DNA of 64,000 nucleotides from Prochlorococcus sp. AG-363-B05 (GCA_003278445.1 QCFD01000001.1:124001-188000); one strand, 5' to 3'. Numbered from the stretch's first letter, positions 1 through 9,001 are shown. The notes: generated from the letters alone by a model not told the origin. Numbers and translations: made by a program.

Positions 1-1
1 A

Positions 2-610
2 GTTCCACTTCCTCCTTATATAGATAAGGACAACTTTAGCGCTCATGAAGAAAAATATCAGACTCGATTTGCATCGAAACCAGGAGCTATAGCTGCTCCT
101 ACCGCGGGCTTACATCTAAGTGATGAACTTATAGAAGTTTTAAAAAACAAAGGTATTAGAATTGCACAAATTACTTTGCATGTAGGCTTAGGGACTTTTA
201 GACCATTAGAAAAAGAAGACCTCTCTCAGCTTCATTTACATAGTGAGTGGATAGAGGTTGCTGAAGAGACTATAAGAGCGATAATTAATTGTAAGGAAGA
301 TGGGGGGAAAGTTCTTGCTGTTGGTACAACGAGTGTAAGAGCCCTTGAAGCTGCTTGCCTTTCAGGAAAAGGTATCTTGAAACCATTTAAGGGCAAAGTA
401 AATCTGCTAATTAAACCAGGATTTAAATTTTCCGTAATCGATGGATTGCTTACTAATTTCCACCTCCCTAAAAGTTCCCTATTACTTTTAGTTAGCGCTC
501 TAATTGGTCGAAAACGTATGTTGAAACTCTATCAAAATGCGATTTCTAATAAATATCGATTTTTCTCTTATGGAGATGCGATGTTGATAACACCTGAGTC
601 AGTTATTTAA
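2..610 (+). CDS. queA: S-adenosylmethionine:tRNA ribosyltransferase-isomerase, 5' truncated by window edge
   Basis: Open frame continues upstream of the listed ORF to the window edge ([38 protein letters not shown]...), followed by VGLGTFRP and [21 protein letters not shown], typical of QueA. Confidence 0.95.
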   Translation, partial: VPLPPYIDKDNFSAHEEKYQTRFASKPGAIAAPTAGLHLSDELIEVLKNKGIRIAQITLHVGLGTFRPLEKEDLSQLHLHSEWIEVAEETIRAIINCKEDGGKVLAVGTTSVRALEAACLSGKGILKPFKGKVNLLIKPGFKFSVIDGLLTNFHLPKSSLLLLVSALIGRKRMLKLYQNAISNKYRFFSYGDAMLITPESVI

Positions 611-618
611 CTCAAAAA

Positions 619-1605
619 TTAAGCTAGTGATGGTTCTTTAATAACGCCTGTAGGCACATTTTCAAACATGATGGATGAAATATATCTTTCTGCAAGGTCA
701 GGTAGAACCACAACGATTGTTTTTCCTGCGAACGCTTCTTTTTCAGCTAATCTTACAGCAACAGCTGCAGCTGCACCACATGAGATGCCAACTAGTAGGC
801 CTTCTTCTTTTGCTAATCGCAATGACATTGCAATAGACTCATCATTTGAGACTTGCTCAACTTGATCGACTACAGACAAGTCAAGATTTTTAGGAATAAA
901 TCCAGCACCAATACCTTGGATCTTGTGAGGTCCGGGTTTTACTTCTTCTCCATTGAGAGTTTGCGTTATTACAGGGCTATGAGTGGGCTCTACGGCAACA
1001 GATAATAAGGAATGATTTTTCTCTTGTTTTATATAACGAGAAATACCTGTTATCGTTCCACCTGTCCCGACTCCAGAGACTAAAACATCAATTTGGCCAT
1101 CGGTATCATCCCAAATTTCAGGACCTGTTGTTTTGAAATGTATTTCAGGGTTAGCTGGGTTATCAAATTGTCCTGGCATAAAGTATTTTTTTGGTTCGCT
1201 ATCTGCTATCTCTTTTGCTTTGGCAATGGCACCAGGCATGCCTTTCGCTGCTTCAGTAAGTATTAATTCAGCACCTAGAACAGCCATCATCCTCCGACGT
1301 TCAATTGACATGGACTCAGGCATTGTGAGGATTAACTTGTAACCTCGAGCAGCAGCTGTATAAGCTAGGGCTATTCCAGTATTTCCAGATGTTGGTTCGA
1401 TAATGACTTTATCTTTATTGAGTAAACCTTTCTTCTCAGCATCCCAGATCATATTCGCTCCAATTCTGCATTTGACGCTGTAGGCAGGGTTACGGCCTTC
1501 TATCTTTGCAAGTACTGTTGCTTTTGCATTTTTAGTAATCGAATTAAGCTTGATCAACGGTGTATGACCAATAGCAAAACTATTGTCTTCAAAGATTCTG
1601 GACAT
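619..1605 (-). CDS. cysK: cysteine synthase A (O-acetylserine sulfhydrylase)
   Basis: [21 protein letters not shown] and [11 protein letters not shown] motifs. Confidence 0.96.
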   Translation of the reverse strand: MSRIFEDNSFAIGHTPLIKLNSITKNAKATVLAKIEGRNPAYSVKCRIGANMIWDAEKKGLLNKDKVIIEPTSGNTGIALAYTAAARGYKLILTMPESMSIERRRMMAVLGAELILTEAAKGMPGAIAKAKEIADSEPKKYFMPGQFDNPANPEIHFKTTGPEIWDDTDGQIDVLVSGVGTGGTITGISRYIKQEKNHSLLSVAVEPTHSPVITQTLNGEEVKPGPHKIQGIGAGFIPKNLDLSVVDQVEQVSNDESIAMSLRLAKEEGLLVGISCGAAAAVAVRLAEKEAFAGKTIVVVLPDLAERYISSIMFENVPTGVIKEPSLA

Positions 1606-1692
1606 TTTAAAATGACTTAATTAACTAATACTCTAAATCTATATAGAAATCTATGTAATTGGTTATTTAGATAATCTTTATTAGTGATTTTT

Positions 1693-3159
1693 TTATATTA
1701 CTGAATTAAATCTTGACCATAATTCATCTTCATTTTCTAGCCCTACAGAAACTCTTAATAAATGTTTTGAGACTCCGCAACTTTCAGCCCATTTCAATTC
1801 TTTAAAGTGAGCCAACTGAACATATGGACAAACTAATGTAAAATTTGTACCTAAGCTTGGTCCTTTGTTGACTCTTAATGAATCATAAACTCTTTTTGAT
1901 TCTTCAACTCCCCCCCTAAGCTCAAATGATAATAGACATCCATAACCTCCTCCTTTTTTTAATAGAGAATTAAAATTCTTACAATATTGAGGATGCAAAA
2001 CCTTTATAATTTCTTTTTTTGTTTCTAATTTTTCTTTCAGCTTTAAGCAAGATATATTTAACCTTTTTAATCGATCCTCTACGTCTCGACTAGTTTTTTC
2101 TAACTCGATAGTATCTGAATCAGATAGCGACGACAATGCTACTTTGGGAATTGTCTCAGCTAATTCTTTTTTCCATTTGGAATAAGGGCTTATAACAGTA
2201 CTGCCAGCAAGAATATCTCCTCTCCCAGCAAAACTTTTTGTAAGTGAACTAAAAACCACATCTGCGTAAGGAGTTAGATGAACATTTAGAGATGAGCCGA
2301 TGGTATCGTCAACGATTATTGGGATATTTTTATCTTGAGCTAATTTTGAAATGGATATGAGGTCAACACATTGTAATAAAGGGTTGCTAGGTATTTCTAT
2401 GATTAATGCAGCTGGTTTTTTTTTATCAAGCGCTTCTTTGATATGACTTAATTGTGTTTTAATAATGAGGTCGCTTCCTTGGAAAACAATCTGAGGGAGT
2501 TTAAGTACATCAACATATGGAAAACCTATTTGAAGTGTCGAATTATTTCCTCTAATACATTTCATCGCTGAAAGGGTAGACGTTAATGCAGCCATCCCTG
2601 AACGATGTAGTTGAATTAAGTTGGAATCACATTCATATATATTGGCTAGACGATTAAGTAGTTTATCTCGAGCACATTGACTAACTGAAGATGATGGTTT
2701 TTTTTCTCTCCCAAGTGCTATTGCTGCCTCACGTGAAGATAATCCAAGCCCTGTGTGTTGCCAGAAAGCTTTTGCTGATGGAGTACTACTTTCGTCAACG
2801 ATTAAACAAGAAATTCCAAGAAAGTCTTTGATTTTCGACGAACACTCAGAATTATTTCGATGACAATGTCTCTGGGCGCTTAAAGCAGAGGCGATATTTG
2901 GATAAGGCCAACTACTTTGATTTGATTCTCCATGAAAAGCTAAAGATTTCTGAGCTACCTCAGCAACAAAAGGATGAAATCCGAATCTAGGGTAGATTGC
3001 TTTTAAGGAGTTTATACAGGCTGGATTATTCTCTTCGTATGCGATTACATCGGCCCATCTAGGTAAGGCGACAGATACAGCATGTGGGCGGCTTGGGAGA
3101 GGTTCTCCTAAGTCTTTAGCACTCCAGCAAGGATTGGTTTGTAAATTTCGTTCAGTCAA
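1693..3159 (-). CDS. PLP-dependent cystathionine gamma-synthase-like protein with long N-terminal extension
   Basis: 488 aa; Cys/Met metabolism PLP enzyme features (IIVDDTIGSSLN, SLTKSFAGRGDILAGS); about 150 aa precede the PLP domain. Confidence 0.8.
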   Translation of the reverse strand: MTERNLQTNPCWSAKDLGEPLPSRPHAVSVALPRWADVIAYEENNPACINSLKAIYPRFGFHPFVAEVAQKSLAFHGESNQSSWPYPNIASALSAQRHCHRNNSECSSKIKDFLGISCLIVDESSTPSAKAFWQHTGLGLSSREAAIALGREKKPSSSVSQCARDKLLNRLANIYECDSNLIQLHRSGMAALTSTLSAMKCIRGNNSTLQIGFPYVDVLKLPQIVFQGSDLIIKTQLSHIKEALDKKKPAALIIEIPSNPLLQCVDLISISKLAQDKNIPIIVDDTIGSSLNVHLTPYADVVFSSLTKSFAGRGDILAGSTVISPYSKWKKELAETIPKVALSSLSDSDTIELEKTSRDVEDRLKRLNISCLKLKEKLETKKEIIKVLHPQYCKNFNSLLKKGGGYGCLLSFELRGGVEESKRVYDSLRVNKGPSLGTNFTLVCPYVQLAHFKELKWAESCGVSKHLLRVSVGLENEDELWSRFNSVI

Positions 3160-4325
3160 GAGATGATTTCCAAGGCTTGTTTTAAATCAGCAATTAAGTC
3201 ATTAATATCTTCACATCCGACAGAAAAGCGAATAAGTGAATCAGTAATCCCAATCTTTAATTTGGTTTTTTTGGATACTGAAGCATGTGTCATTGTCGCT
3301 GGATGGCAAACAAGACTTTCAATTCCTCCAAGACTTTCTGCCATTTTGAAGTAATGAAGACTTTTACAGAATGAATAAGTTTGGGCTTGAGTTGCGTTAA
3401 CTGTGGCAGTAACAATTGCTCCTCCCATAGCCATTTGTCTTTGGGCTAATTTACATTGAGGATGATCATTCCTGAACGGATATCGAACGGATTTTATTGC
3501 TGGGTTATTGGCTAATTGGTTGGCTATTTTAGATGCATTGTTTATTTGTCTTTCTAAGCGAAGTGGAAGAGTTTTTATTCCCCGTGTAATAAGCCAGCAA
3601 TCAAAAGGAGAAGGATTTAAACCAAGAGCTTTTTGAGCGAAATTTAGCTTGTCTCTCCAAGCAGTACTTTCGGTGCAAACGGCACCTCCAAGTGCATCTG
3701 AGTGACCATTGACATACTTGGTCGTGCTCATTAAGGATAAGGTCGCTCCAAGCTTAAGAGGTCTTTGTAATAGAGGCGTTGCAAAAGTATTATCTACAAC
3801 AACAGGTATTTGCATTTTATTTGAGATATGACAAATTCCCTCAATATCAATAATTTTAAGAAGTGGGTTGGTCGGACTTTCGATCCAAATCATTGCGGGT
3901 TTGTTATTTGAAATTACTTCTTCAATATTGGACTTAGTAAAGTCTATCCATAGAGCTTTTAATCCAAAACGATTAAAAACTTGTTCAAATAATCTCACCG
4001 TACACCCATAAAGGTTCTCCTCACAAATGATTAAGTCTCCAGCCTTAAGAGAGGAGACTATTGCCGTAATTGCAGCGACTCCAGAACTAAATACACTTGC
4101 AAATTCACATTCTTCCAGATCAGATAAAACTGATTCAAGAATTCGAAAATTTGGATTTCCTGAACGAGTGTAGTCAAAGCCGCCCTCATTGCCATGGACG
4201 AACGTTGAGGTTGGGAAGATAGGAGGCATTATTGAGCCGGTCTCTTCAGAAAAATTTTCTTTGTGATGAATGACTCTTGTGTTTACTCCAGTTCTGAACT
4301 CTTTTTTGCTTTTTACTTTGCCCAT
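3156..4325 (-). CDS. cystathionine gamma-synthase / cystathionine beta-lyase family
   Basis: IMPPIFPTSTFVHG, YTRSGNPNFRILE, PVVVDNTFATPLLQRPL, STTKYVNGHSDALGG PLP-Lys motif. Confidence 0.92.
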   Translation of the reverse strand: MGKVKSKKEFRTGVNTRVIHHKENFSEETGSIMPPIFPTSTFVHGNEGGFDYTRSGNPNFRILESVLSDLEECEFASVFSSGVAAITAIVSSLKAGDLIICEENLYGCTVRLFEQVFNRFGLKALWIDFTKSNIEEVISNNKPAMIWIESPTNPLLKIIDIEGICHISNKMQIPVVVDNTFATPLLQRPLKLGATLSLMSTTKYVNGHSDALGGAVCTESTAWRDKLNFAQKALGLNPSPFDCWLITRGIKTLPLRLERQINNASKIANQLANNPAIKSVRYPFRNDHPQCKLAQRQMAMGGAIVTATVNATQAQTYSFCKSLHYFKMAESLGGIESLVCHPATMTHASVSKKTKLKIGITDSLIRFSVGCEDINDLIADLKQALEIIS

Positions 4326-4368
4326 ATTTTTTAAGTTGTTTTTCTATAGGCTATAGAAAAACATGAAA

Positions 4369-4392
4369 AAGCCCCTAAAAAAAAGGGGCTCA
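4369..4392. terminator. hairpin AGCCCC-TAAAAAAAA-GGGGCT downstream of a minus-strand gene start
   Basis: Perfect 6-bp inverted repeat (4370-4375 / 4385-4390); function inferred. Confidence 0.45.
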
Positions 4393-4634
4393 ATAATTAA
4401 ATTTAACGAGAAAGAAGCTACTTGCAGCCCTATACCTTTCTTGGGTAAAACGTGGTATTAGTCATTGCAGTTGATTATAAAGAAAATCAAGTTGGACTTA
4501 GGTTTGACTATTTATTTGATAGATCGAACAACATAAGTGAAAGCAACCTGATTGGTTAACCGTACAAAACCATTATCACGCTTATCTTTTTTGGGAGCGA
4601 ATATTAAAAAGACTAAGAAACTAAATTAATTCGA

Positions 4635-4802
4635 ATGAATCTATTCGAAAATATCTTTCATAATCAAGTCTTGATGACTTTCCTGATTGCATCTATGTGG
4701 ATCGTTCCAGGGTTTGTATTTACCAGAATAACAAATCAAAAATTCAAGCGAAGAGAATTTATAAGACAAGCAAAGAGAGTGTCAAAACTTTATCCTTCTT
4801 AG
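4635..4802 (+). CDS. small hydrophobic protein, 55 aa
   Basis: Read directly: MNLFENIFHNQVLMTFLIASMWIVPGFVFTRITNQKFKRREFIRQAKRVSKLYPS*; one TM segment then a basic tail; not in the supplied ORF track. Confidence 0.55.
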   Translation: MNLFENIFHNQVLMTFLIASMWIVPGFVFTRITNQKFKRREFIRQAKRVSKLYPS

Positions 4803-5241
4803 TTTGAGAAAGGTGGAAAGTCATAAGACATCGTCTTGAAAACTTGCAAGCTTAATTATTGATTAAGGAGTCTTGGGATATTTAGGTAAAGCCGTTGTTA
4901 GGAGATTTGTTGAACCCAAGTATTTATCTAAGAAACTTATAAAACAACCCAGTAGGTGAAAATGCCCCGAACTGGTTAACCCTACGCCGATCGACCTATG
5001 TACAAAAAATAAATGAGTATTAACTTTGTTCAGTCGTTTTAGGCTATCGCTTTGATATGTAAGACTTATAGCTTACATATCAAGCATCTTTTTCGTAATC
5101 CAACTAAAGCCTCTATAACCTCTAATTATTGAATTTTATAACTAGTTTTATAACTGCTACAACACTAGACATCCATCTAACGATTCGTGATGAAGAGGTA
5201 AGAGATTTAGTTAGTAGTTCTATTTGTTCTTGTCTCTGTTT

Positions 5242-5427
5242 TTATTTAAGCTCCAGTTCTATTTTTGCAATATCAATGTTATCTAATTGAGTAGAGCAAT
5301 GACCCTTTCCTTCCCAATCGTCGATATTTGACTTTAATTCTTCAATATCCATAGTCCTGCACTTACTAATAAACATTTGCAAGTCATCAGGTTTGGGACG
5401 CATAAAAAGTGATTTATGGACATCCAA
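5242..5427 (-). CDS. small hypothetical protein, 61 aa
   Basis: Uninterrupted ORF only. Confidence 0.3.
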   Translation of the reverse strand: MDVHKSLFMRPKPDDLQMFISKCRTMDIEELKSNIDDWEGKGHCSTQLDNIDIAKIELELK

Positions 5428-5659
5428 AATCTAACTTGTAAATAAAATATCAAGGATGGGTAACCCCCTCGAGTTCGGGCTATTTAAACTTATTAGGATT
5501 ATCAATAGATCTAATCATTGGATAAATATCTCTCTAATTAGTTGCTGTGCTTGGTCTTTGAGGTTCAAAACTATTAAGGGTTAGAAGAAGTCGTACCAGA
5601 GCGTATCTTTACCCTGCAAAGCCGATGCTTTGCATTCCTTTACGTGAATTATTTCCATA

Positions 5660-5878
5660 ATGACATCATCATCATCATCTTCTTCTTCTTCTCAGGTGAT
5701 CACTGAGTACGGCAAGCAAAATATCTTTAGCCGTGAAACACAGCCCCAGCTTTTCGAGGACTACAAAAGTTATCCAGAAGAAGCAGAAAAAACAAATGGT
5801 CGTTGAGCGATGATTGGCTTTTTTAGTCTTCTAGTTTCTTACTTCACAACTGGTCAGATCATTTCTGGCATCTTCTAA
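5660..5878 (+). pseudogene. high-light-inducible (Hli/ELIP-like) protein, interrupted by in-frame TGA at the NGRW Trp
   Basis: MTSSSSSSSSSQVITEYGKQNIFSRETQPQLFEDYKSYPEEAEKTNGR*AMIGFFSLLVSYFTTGQIISGIF*; TGA at 5804-5806, same frame on both sides. Confidence 0.8.
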
Positions 5879-5889
5879 AACAATTAACC

Positions 5890-6009
5890 ATGGAACCATC
5901 TAACAAAGCAATTCTAGAAAGAAGCATCGGCAGACCAGCAATGATGATTTTCGTTCTGTTAACAGGCATCTACCTAACAACCGGTCAAATTATCCCAGGT
6001 TTCGTTTAA
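5890..6009 (+). CDS. high-light-inducible (Hli) protein, 39 aa
   Basis: MEPSNKAILERSIGRPAMMIFVLLTGIYLTTGQIIPGFV*; ER-GRPAM and TTGQIIPGFV Hli hallmarks. Confidence 0.85.
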   Translation: MEPSNKAILERSIGRPAMMIFVLLTGIYLTTGQIIPGFV

Positions 6010-6155
6010 TGAAAAATCAAACTACTAAAACACTGAGAGTAGAAGAAGGTAAAGTGTTTGCTGAACGACTCAATGGTCTGGCTGCTTCTGTTGGTTGTTT
6101 AGCTCTCATTGGCGCATACTTAACAACTGGTCAAATTATTCCAGGTTTTGTGTAA
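6009..6155 (+). CDS. high-light-inducible (Hli) protein, 48 aa
   Basis: TAATG overlap with previous hli; MKNQTTKTLRVEEGKVFAERLNGLAASVGCLALIGAYLTTGQIIPGFV*. Confidence 0.85.
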   Translation: MKNQTTKTLRVEEGKVFAERLNGLAASVGCLALIGAYLTTGQIIPGFV

Positions 6156-6283
6156 TGAAAAAGAAACGGACTACTTGAAACAGCAGAGCAAATCAATAGC
6201 TATCTAGCGATGATTGTTTTCTTATAACATTCATTAACTACTTATTCACTAGTTGGACTGCTCCCGGAATACTCTAAGTGTCA
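6155..6283 (+). pseudogene. degenerate hli remnant
   Basis: TAATG junction with the previous hli, then ...EQINSYLAMIVFL* and in a shifted frame NYLFTSWTAPGIL*, recalling NGRWAMIGF...YFTTGQIIPGIF; stops and frameshift present. Confidence 0.6.
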
Positions 6284-6467
6284 ATTTGATTCAATCTTTA
6301 TTTAGCCTCTCCCTTGTGATGAAAAGAAGAGACTTTTACTTTAAAAATCAAATACTTATCTTAGGAAATGGATTGAGACATGATCGTCTACTTGAAAACA
6401 ACCTCACTAGGGAGTTTGTATGCATTGTCGATTTTGTGATTAAACTTGGTACTGAGTTGAAAATCAG

Positions 6468-6563
6468 ATGAAAAACATTTCTAAAATTATAGCAATGAGC
6501 ATCGTTGCTATCTTTGTTCTTTCTGCTTTTGCGGGATTATTCGGAACACTTTTGTATAGCTAA
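6468..6563 (+). CDS. single-TM micropeptide, 31 aa
   Basis: MKNISKIIAMSIVAIFVLSAFAGLFGTLLYS*. Confidence 0.5.
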   Translation: MKNISKIIAMSIVAIFVLSAFAGLFGTLLYS

Positions 6564-6574
6564 TCAATCTTCAA

Positions 6575-6748
6575 ATGATTTATAAAATCATCAGGCATGA
6601 TAAAGAATCTGACGACATTAATCGGCAATCATTTGGCAGCTATGACGAGGCATATGATCTATTGGAAGAAATATATTCTGATGTCTGTTGTTCTGATGCT
6701 GACTATGGGGACCGACCCTATTATGAAATTATCAAGGTAGAAAAATGA
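6575..6748 (+). CDS. small acidic hypothetical protein, 57 aa
   Basis: MIYKIIRHDKESDDINRQSFGSYDEAYDLLEEIYSDVCCSDADYGDRPYYEIIKVEK*; overlaps next ORF by ATGA. Confidence 0.55.
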   Translation: MIYKIIRHDKESDDINRQSFGSYDEAYDLLEEIYSDVCCSDADYGDRPYYEIIKVEK

Positions 6749-6884
6749 AACTTATCTATAAGCACAAGCAGCTAATTGCTTGGTATAAAAAGAAGCTTGG
6801 TCTGAGTGATTATGGATTTATCTGAGTTGTCTTTTCAAAGAAGTATTCATGGCTTTAGTACTAGAAAGATTGATTATTCATTAA
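6745..6884 (+). pseudogene. small membrane protein ORF, apparently broken by TGA plus a 1-nt shift
   Basis: MKLIYKHKQLIAWYKKKLGLSDYGFI* (stop 6823-6825), then shifted frame FKEVFMALVLERLIIH* ending directly before the 6885 ATG. Confidence 0.45.
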
Positions 6885-7091
6885 ATGTTTAATCAAGATG
6901 CTCTATTAGAATATCTAAGTTCACCTGAGGGGATGAATACAATTCTTGTAGGGATTATTATTGTTGGAGCTATTAATGCAATCTTTATAACTTATAGCGT
7001 TAGGACTATTTATGGAACTGCAAAAAAAGAGAAAGATCAATTAAGGATTCAACAAGAAAAGATCGATAGATTATCGCCTGAAAAGGAATAG
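6885..7091 (+). CDS. small membrane protein, 68 aa
   Basis: One TM (NTILVGIIIVGAINAIFITYSV) plus charged C-terminus. Confidence 0.6.
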   Translation: MFNQDALLEYLSSPEGMNTILVGIIIVGAINAIFITYSVRTIYGTAKKEKDQLRIQQEKIDRLSPEKE

Positions 7092-7096
7092 CATAT

Positions 7097-7276
7097 ATGC
7101 CTCTTTTAAAACTTTGGAGAAAAACAGCAAGAGGTAGACATCTCAATGTTAAACGTGTCATCTTTTTCCCTTTAATAGTTTATGCAGTGTATATATTTAT
7201 AGATAGTTACTTGCCTATCTTTATGGTTGGGTTCGTGATCTGGTTGTTATATGCCCGGACTGGAAAGCGTAGATAA
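7097..7276 (+). CDS. small membrane protein, 59 aa
   Basis: MPLLKLWRKTARGRHLNVKRVIFFPLIVYAVYIFIDSYLPIFMVGFVIWLLYARTGKRR*. Confidence 0.55.
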   Translation: MPLLKLWRKTARGRHLNVKRVIFFPLIVYAVYIFIDSYLPIFMVGFVIWLLYARTGKRR

Positions 7277-7355
7277 GATCTATTCAAAAGTGAGATGAAT
7301 AACTTACCCTTTTACGTCTTAGGTCGATTAATATTCTTTTGTGTTTTAGGCGTAG

Positions 7356-7589
7356 TTATACGTAGATGCTGATTTTTTCGGGGTTCTTTGAATTTTCTTT
7401 AACATTAATTCTGTAATGTTTAGCTATACCTTCTAAATCATCCATAGAAAGATCAGAGAAATAACTATAAATACATTGAAAAGCATGAAACCTTTCTAGC
7501 TTTCCTTTGCTTTTATAGATTTCTCTGGCAATCTTGAGTGCAAGCTGTTCTTTTGTTATTTGATTAAGCAGCCTCGGGACACCATCCAA
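7356..7589 (-). CDS. hypothetical protein, 77 aa
   Basis: ORF overlapping the 3' end of the next minus-strand ORF. Confidence 0.4.
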   Translation of the reverse strand: MDGVPRLLNQITKEQLALKIAREIYKSKGKLERFHAFQCIYSYFSDLSMDDLEGIAKHYRINVKENSKNPEKISIYV

Positions 7590-7884
7590 TCTTTTTCTCG
7601 AGTCGCTGCATCCAGCATTGACATTTTGAAGTTAGATGATCTCCATGGGGAATTAGACGTTGGTGGAGATGACAAGTAAGTATCGTTCTGCAATGCCTGT
7701 CGCAGCAATAATTGAAATGATGACATGTCATGCAAACGCTAGCTGAACGTGTGTGCTTAAGAGTGTCTTCTTCGAGATAGGCCCACTCCTCTGCTGGGCT
7801 ATACCGCTTCTGGGGTAGTACTTTTTGGGTGCGATACGAAGACATTGTCTTAATCCAATAGGCTCTGCTACCACTGAATTCCAA
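7564..7884 (-). CDS. Cys/His-rich hypothetical protein, putative metal-binding
   Basis: CMTCHHFNYCCDRHCRTILTCHLHQRLIPHGDHLTSKCQCW, dense Cys/His pattern. Confidence 0.65.
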   Translation of the reverse strand: MEFSGSRAYWIKTMSSYRTQKVLPQKRYSPAEEWAYLEEDTLKHTRSASVCMTCHHFNYCCDRHCRTILTCHLHQRLIPHGDHLTSKCQCWMQRLEKKIGWCPEAA

Positions 7885-8303
7885 TCTGATGCACGAAAAA
7901 CGGCATAGGGTGAGGACGTTGGAGTCATATGTCTGTAGCAGTACACATGTACTAGCAACGGTAAGGAGGTGTTGTCAAGTAGTTCTGAAGAAATTTATTT
8001 CACTCTTCTATTTGATTCAGAGATCATTAATTTAGTTTTAATAAGAGCTCCGTCTATATCCATCGCAATCTTTGGTCGACTCTTATGTTTTTAATATTGT
8101 TTTTCGTATTTTTTATTGATGAATTAGAGCTTGGTTTTATATCTCTCAACTCTCTAATTAGTTGTCTTTCACACTCATTCGCTCACTCATTTGTTTTGAA
8201 GTTCTAGAGAGTGTGCTCATGTACCGGATGGAGTTAAATGGTAAAAGCCTCTGTGTAACATTACTGCTTTATGTCATTTTGATTTCTCTGCAATATTTGG
8301 CAT

Positions 8304-8346
8304 GAAAAAAACTCTTGCTGTACTGGAAGTCGTGCAGCAAGAGTTT
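8304..8346 (-). terminator. intrinsic terminator for rpsD
   Basis: ACTCTTGCTG (8311-8320) / CAGCAAGAGT (8335-8344), with an A-run on the plus strand giving a U-tract in the minus transcript. Confidence 0.75.
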
Positions 8347-8392
8347 GACTAAGGTTGGACTAATGCTAAGAAAAGCGAGTAATAGACTAATT

Positions 8393-9001
8393 CTATACTT
8401 TTCTTGAGTAGTACTCAACAACTAACAATTCATTGATTTCAATAGCAACCCATTCCCTATCTGTCTTTGCAGATATCTTTGCTGAGAGCTTGGTTTTATC
8501 TAGTTCAAGGTGTGGCGGAACATTCGCAAGACCTGGAAATTCTAAGTTAGCTTCAGCCAATTGCTTACTAGCTTTGTTATCTCGGATAGCAATTACATCT
8601 CCAGCCTTGCATTGATAACTTGCAATGTCAGTGATTCTGCCATTAACAGTTACATGTCCATGGTTTACTAACTGCCTTGCTCCTGGGATGGTAGGTCCAA
8701 ATCCAAGTCTAAAACAGACATTATCAAGCCTATTCTCCAGAAGCTTTAAGAGATTTGTTCCTGTGGAACCCTCCTGAGCACGAGCTTTTTTTACATAACG
8801 AACAAGCTGACGTTCAGAAATTCCATAATTGAATCGAAGTTTTTGCTTCTCTTCGAGTCGGATAGCGTATTCAGAGCGCTTGCGACGGGCTTGGCCGTGC
8901 TGACCTGGGGGATGAGACCTTTTTGCGGCCTTCCGGGTGAGACCAGGCAGGTCTCCCAAGCGTCGCGTAATCCTCAAACGAGGTCCGCGGTATCTAGACA
9001 T
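8393..9001 (-). CDS. rpsD: 30S ribosomal protein S4
   Basis: [24 protein letters not shown]..., [34 protein letters not shown]. Confidence 0.98.
   Translation of the reverse strand: MSRYRGPRLRITRRLGDLPGLTRKAAKRSHPPGQHGQARRKRSEYAIRLEEKQKLRFNYGISERQLVRYVKKARAQEGSTGTNLLKLLENRLDNVCFRLGFGPTIPGARQLVNHGHVTVNGRITDIASYQCKAGDVIAIRDNKASKQLAEANLEFPGLANVPPHLELDKTKLSAKISAKTDREWVAIEINELLVVEYYSRKV

Noticed and set aside
4390-4620. Possible tRNA or structured RNA in the gap after the cystathionine synthase gene
   Set aside because: No cloverleaf, T-loop or known riboswitch core could be assembled by eye.
5663-5692. TCA/TCT microsatellite
   Set aside because: It encodes a poly-Ser stretch in the N-terminus of the damaged hli copy; ordinary slippage, reported as part of that gene.
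7728-7958. 76-aa minus-strand ORF overlapping the Cys/His-rich ORF in another frame
   Set aside because: Low-complexity out-of-frame reading; the 7564-7884 frame has the coherent Cys/His pattern.
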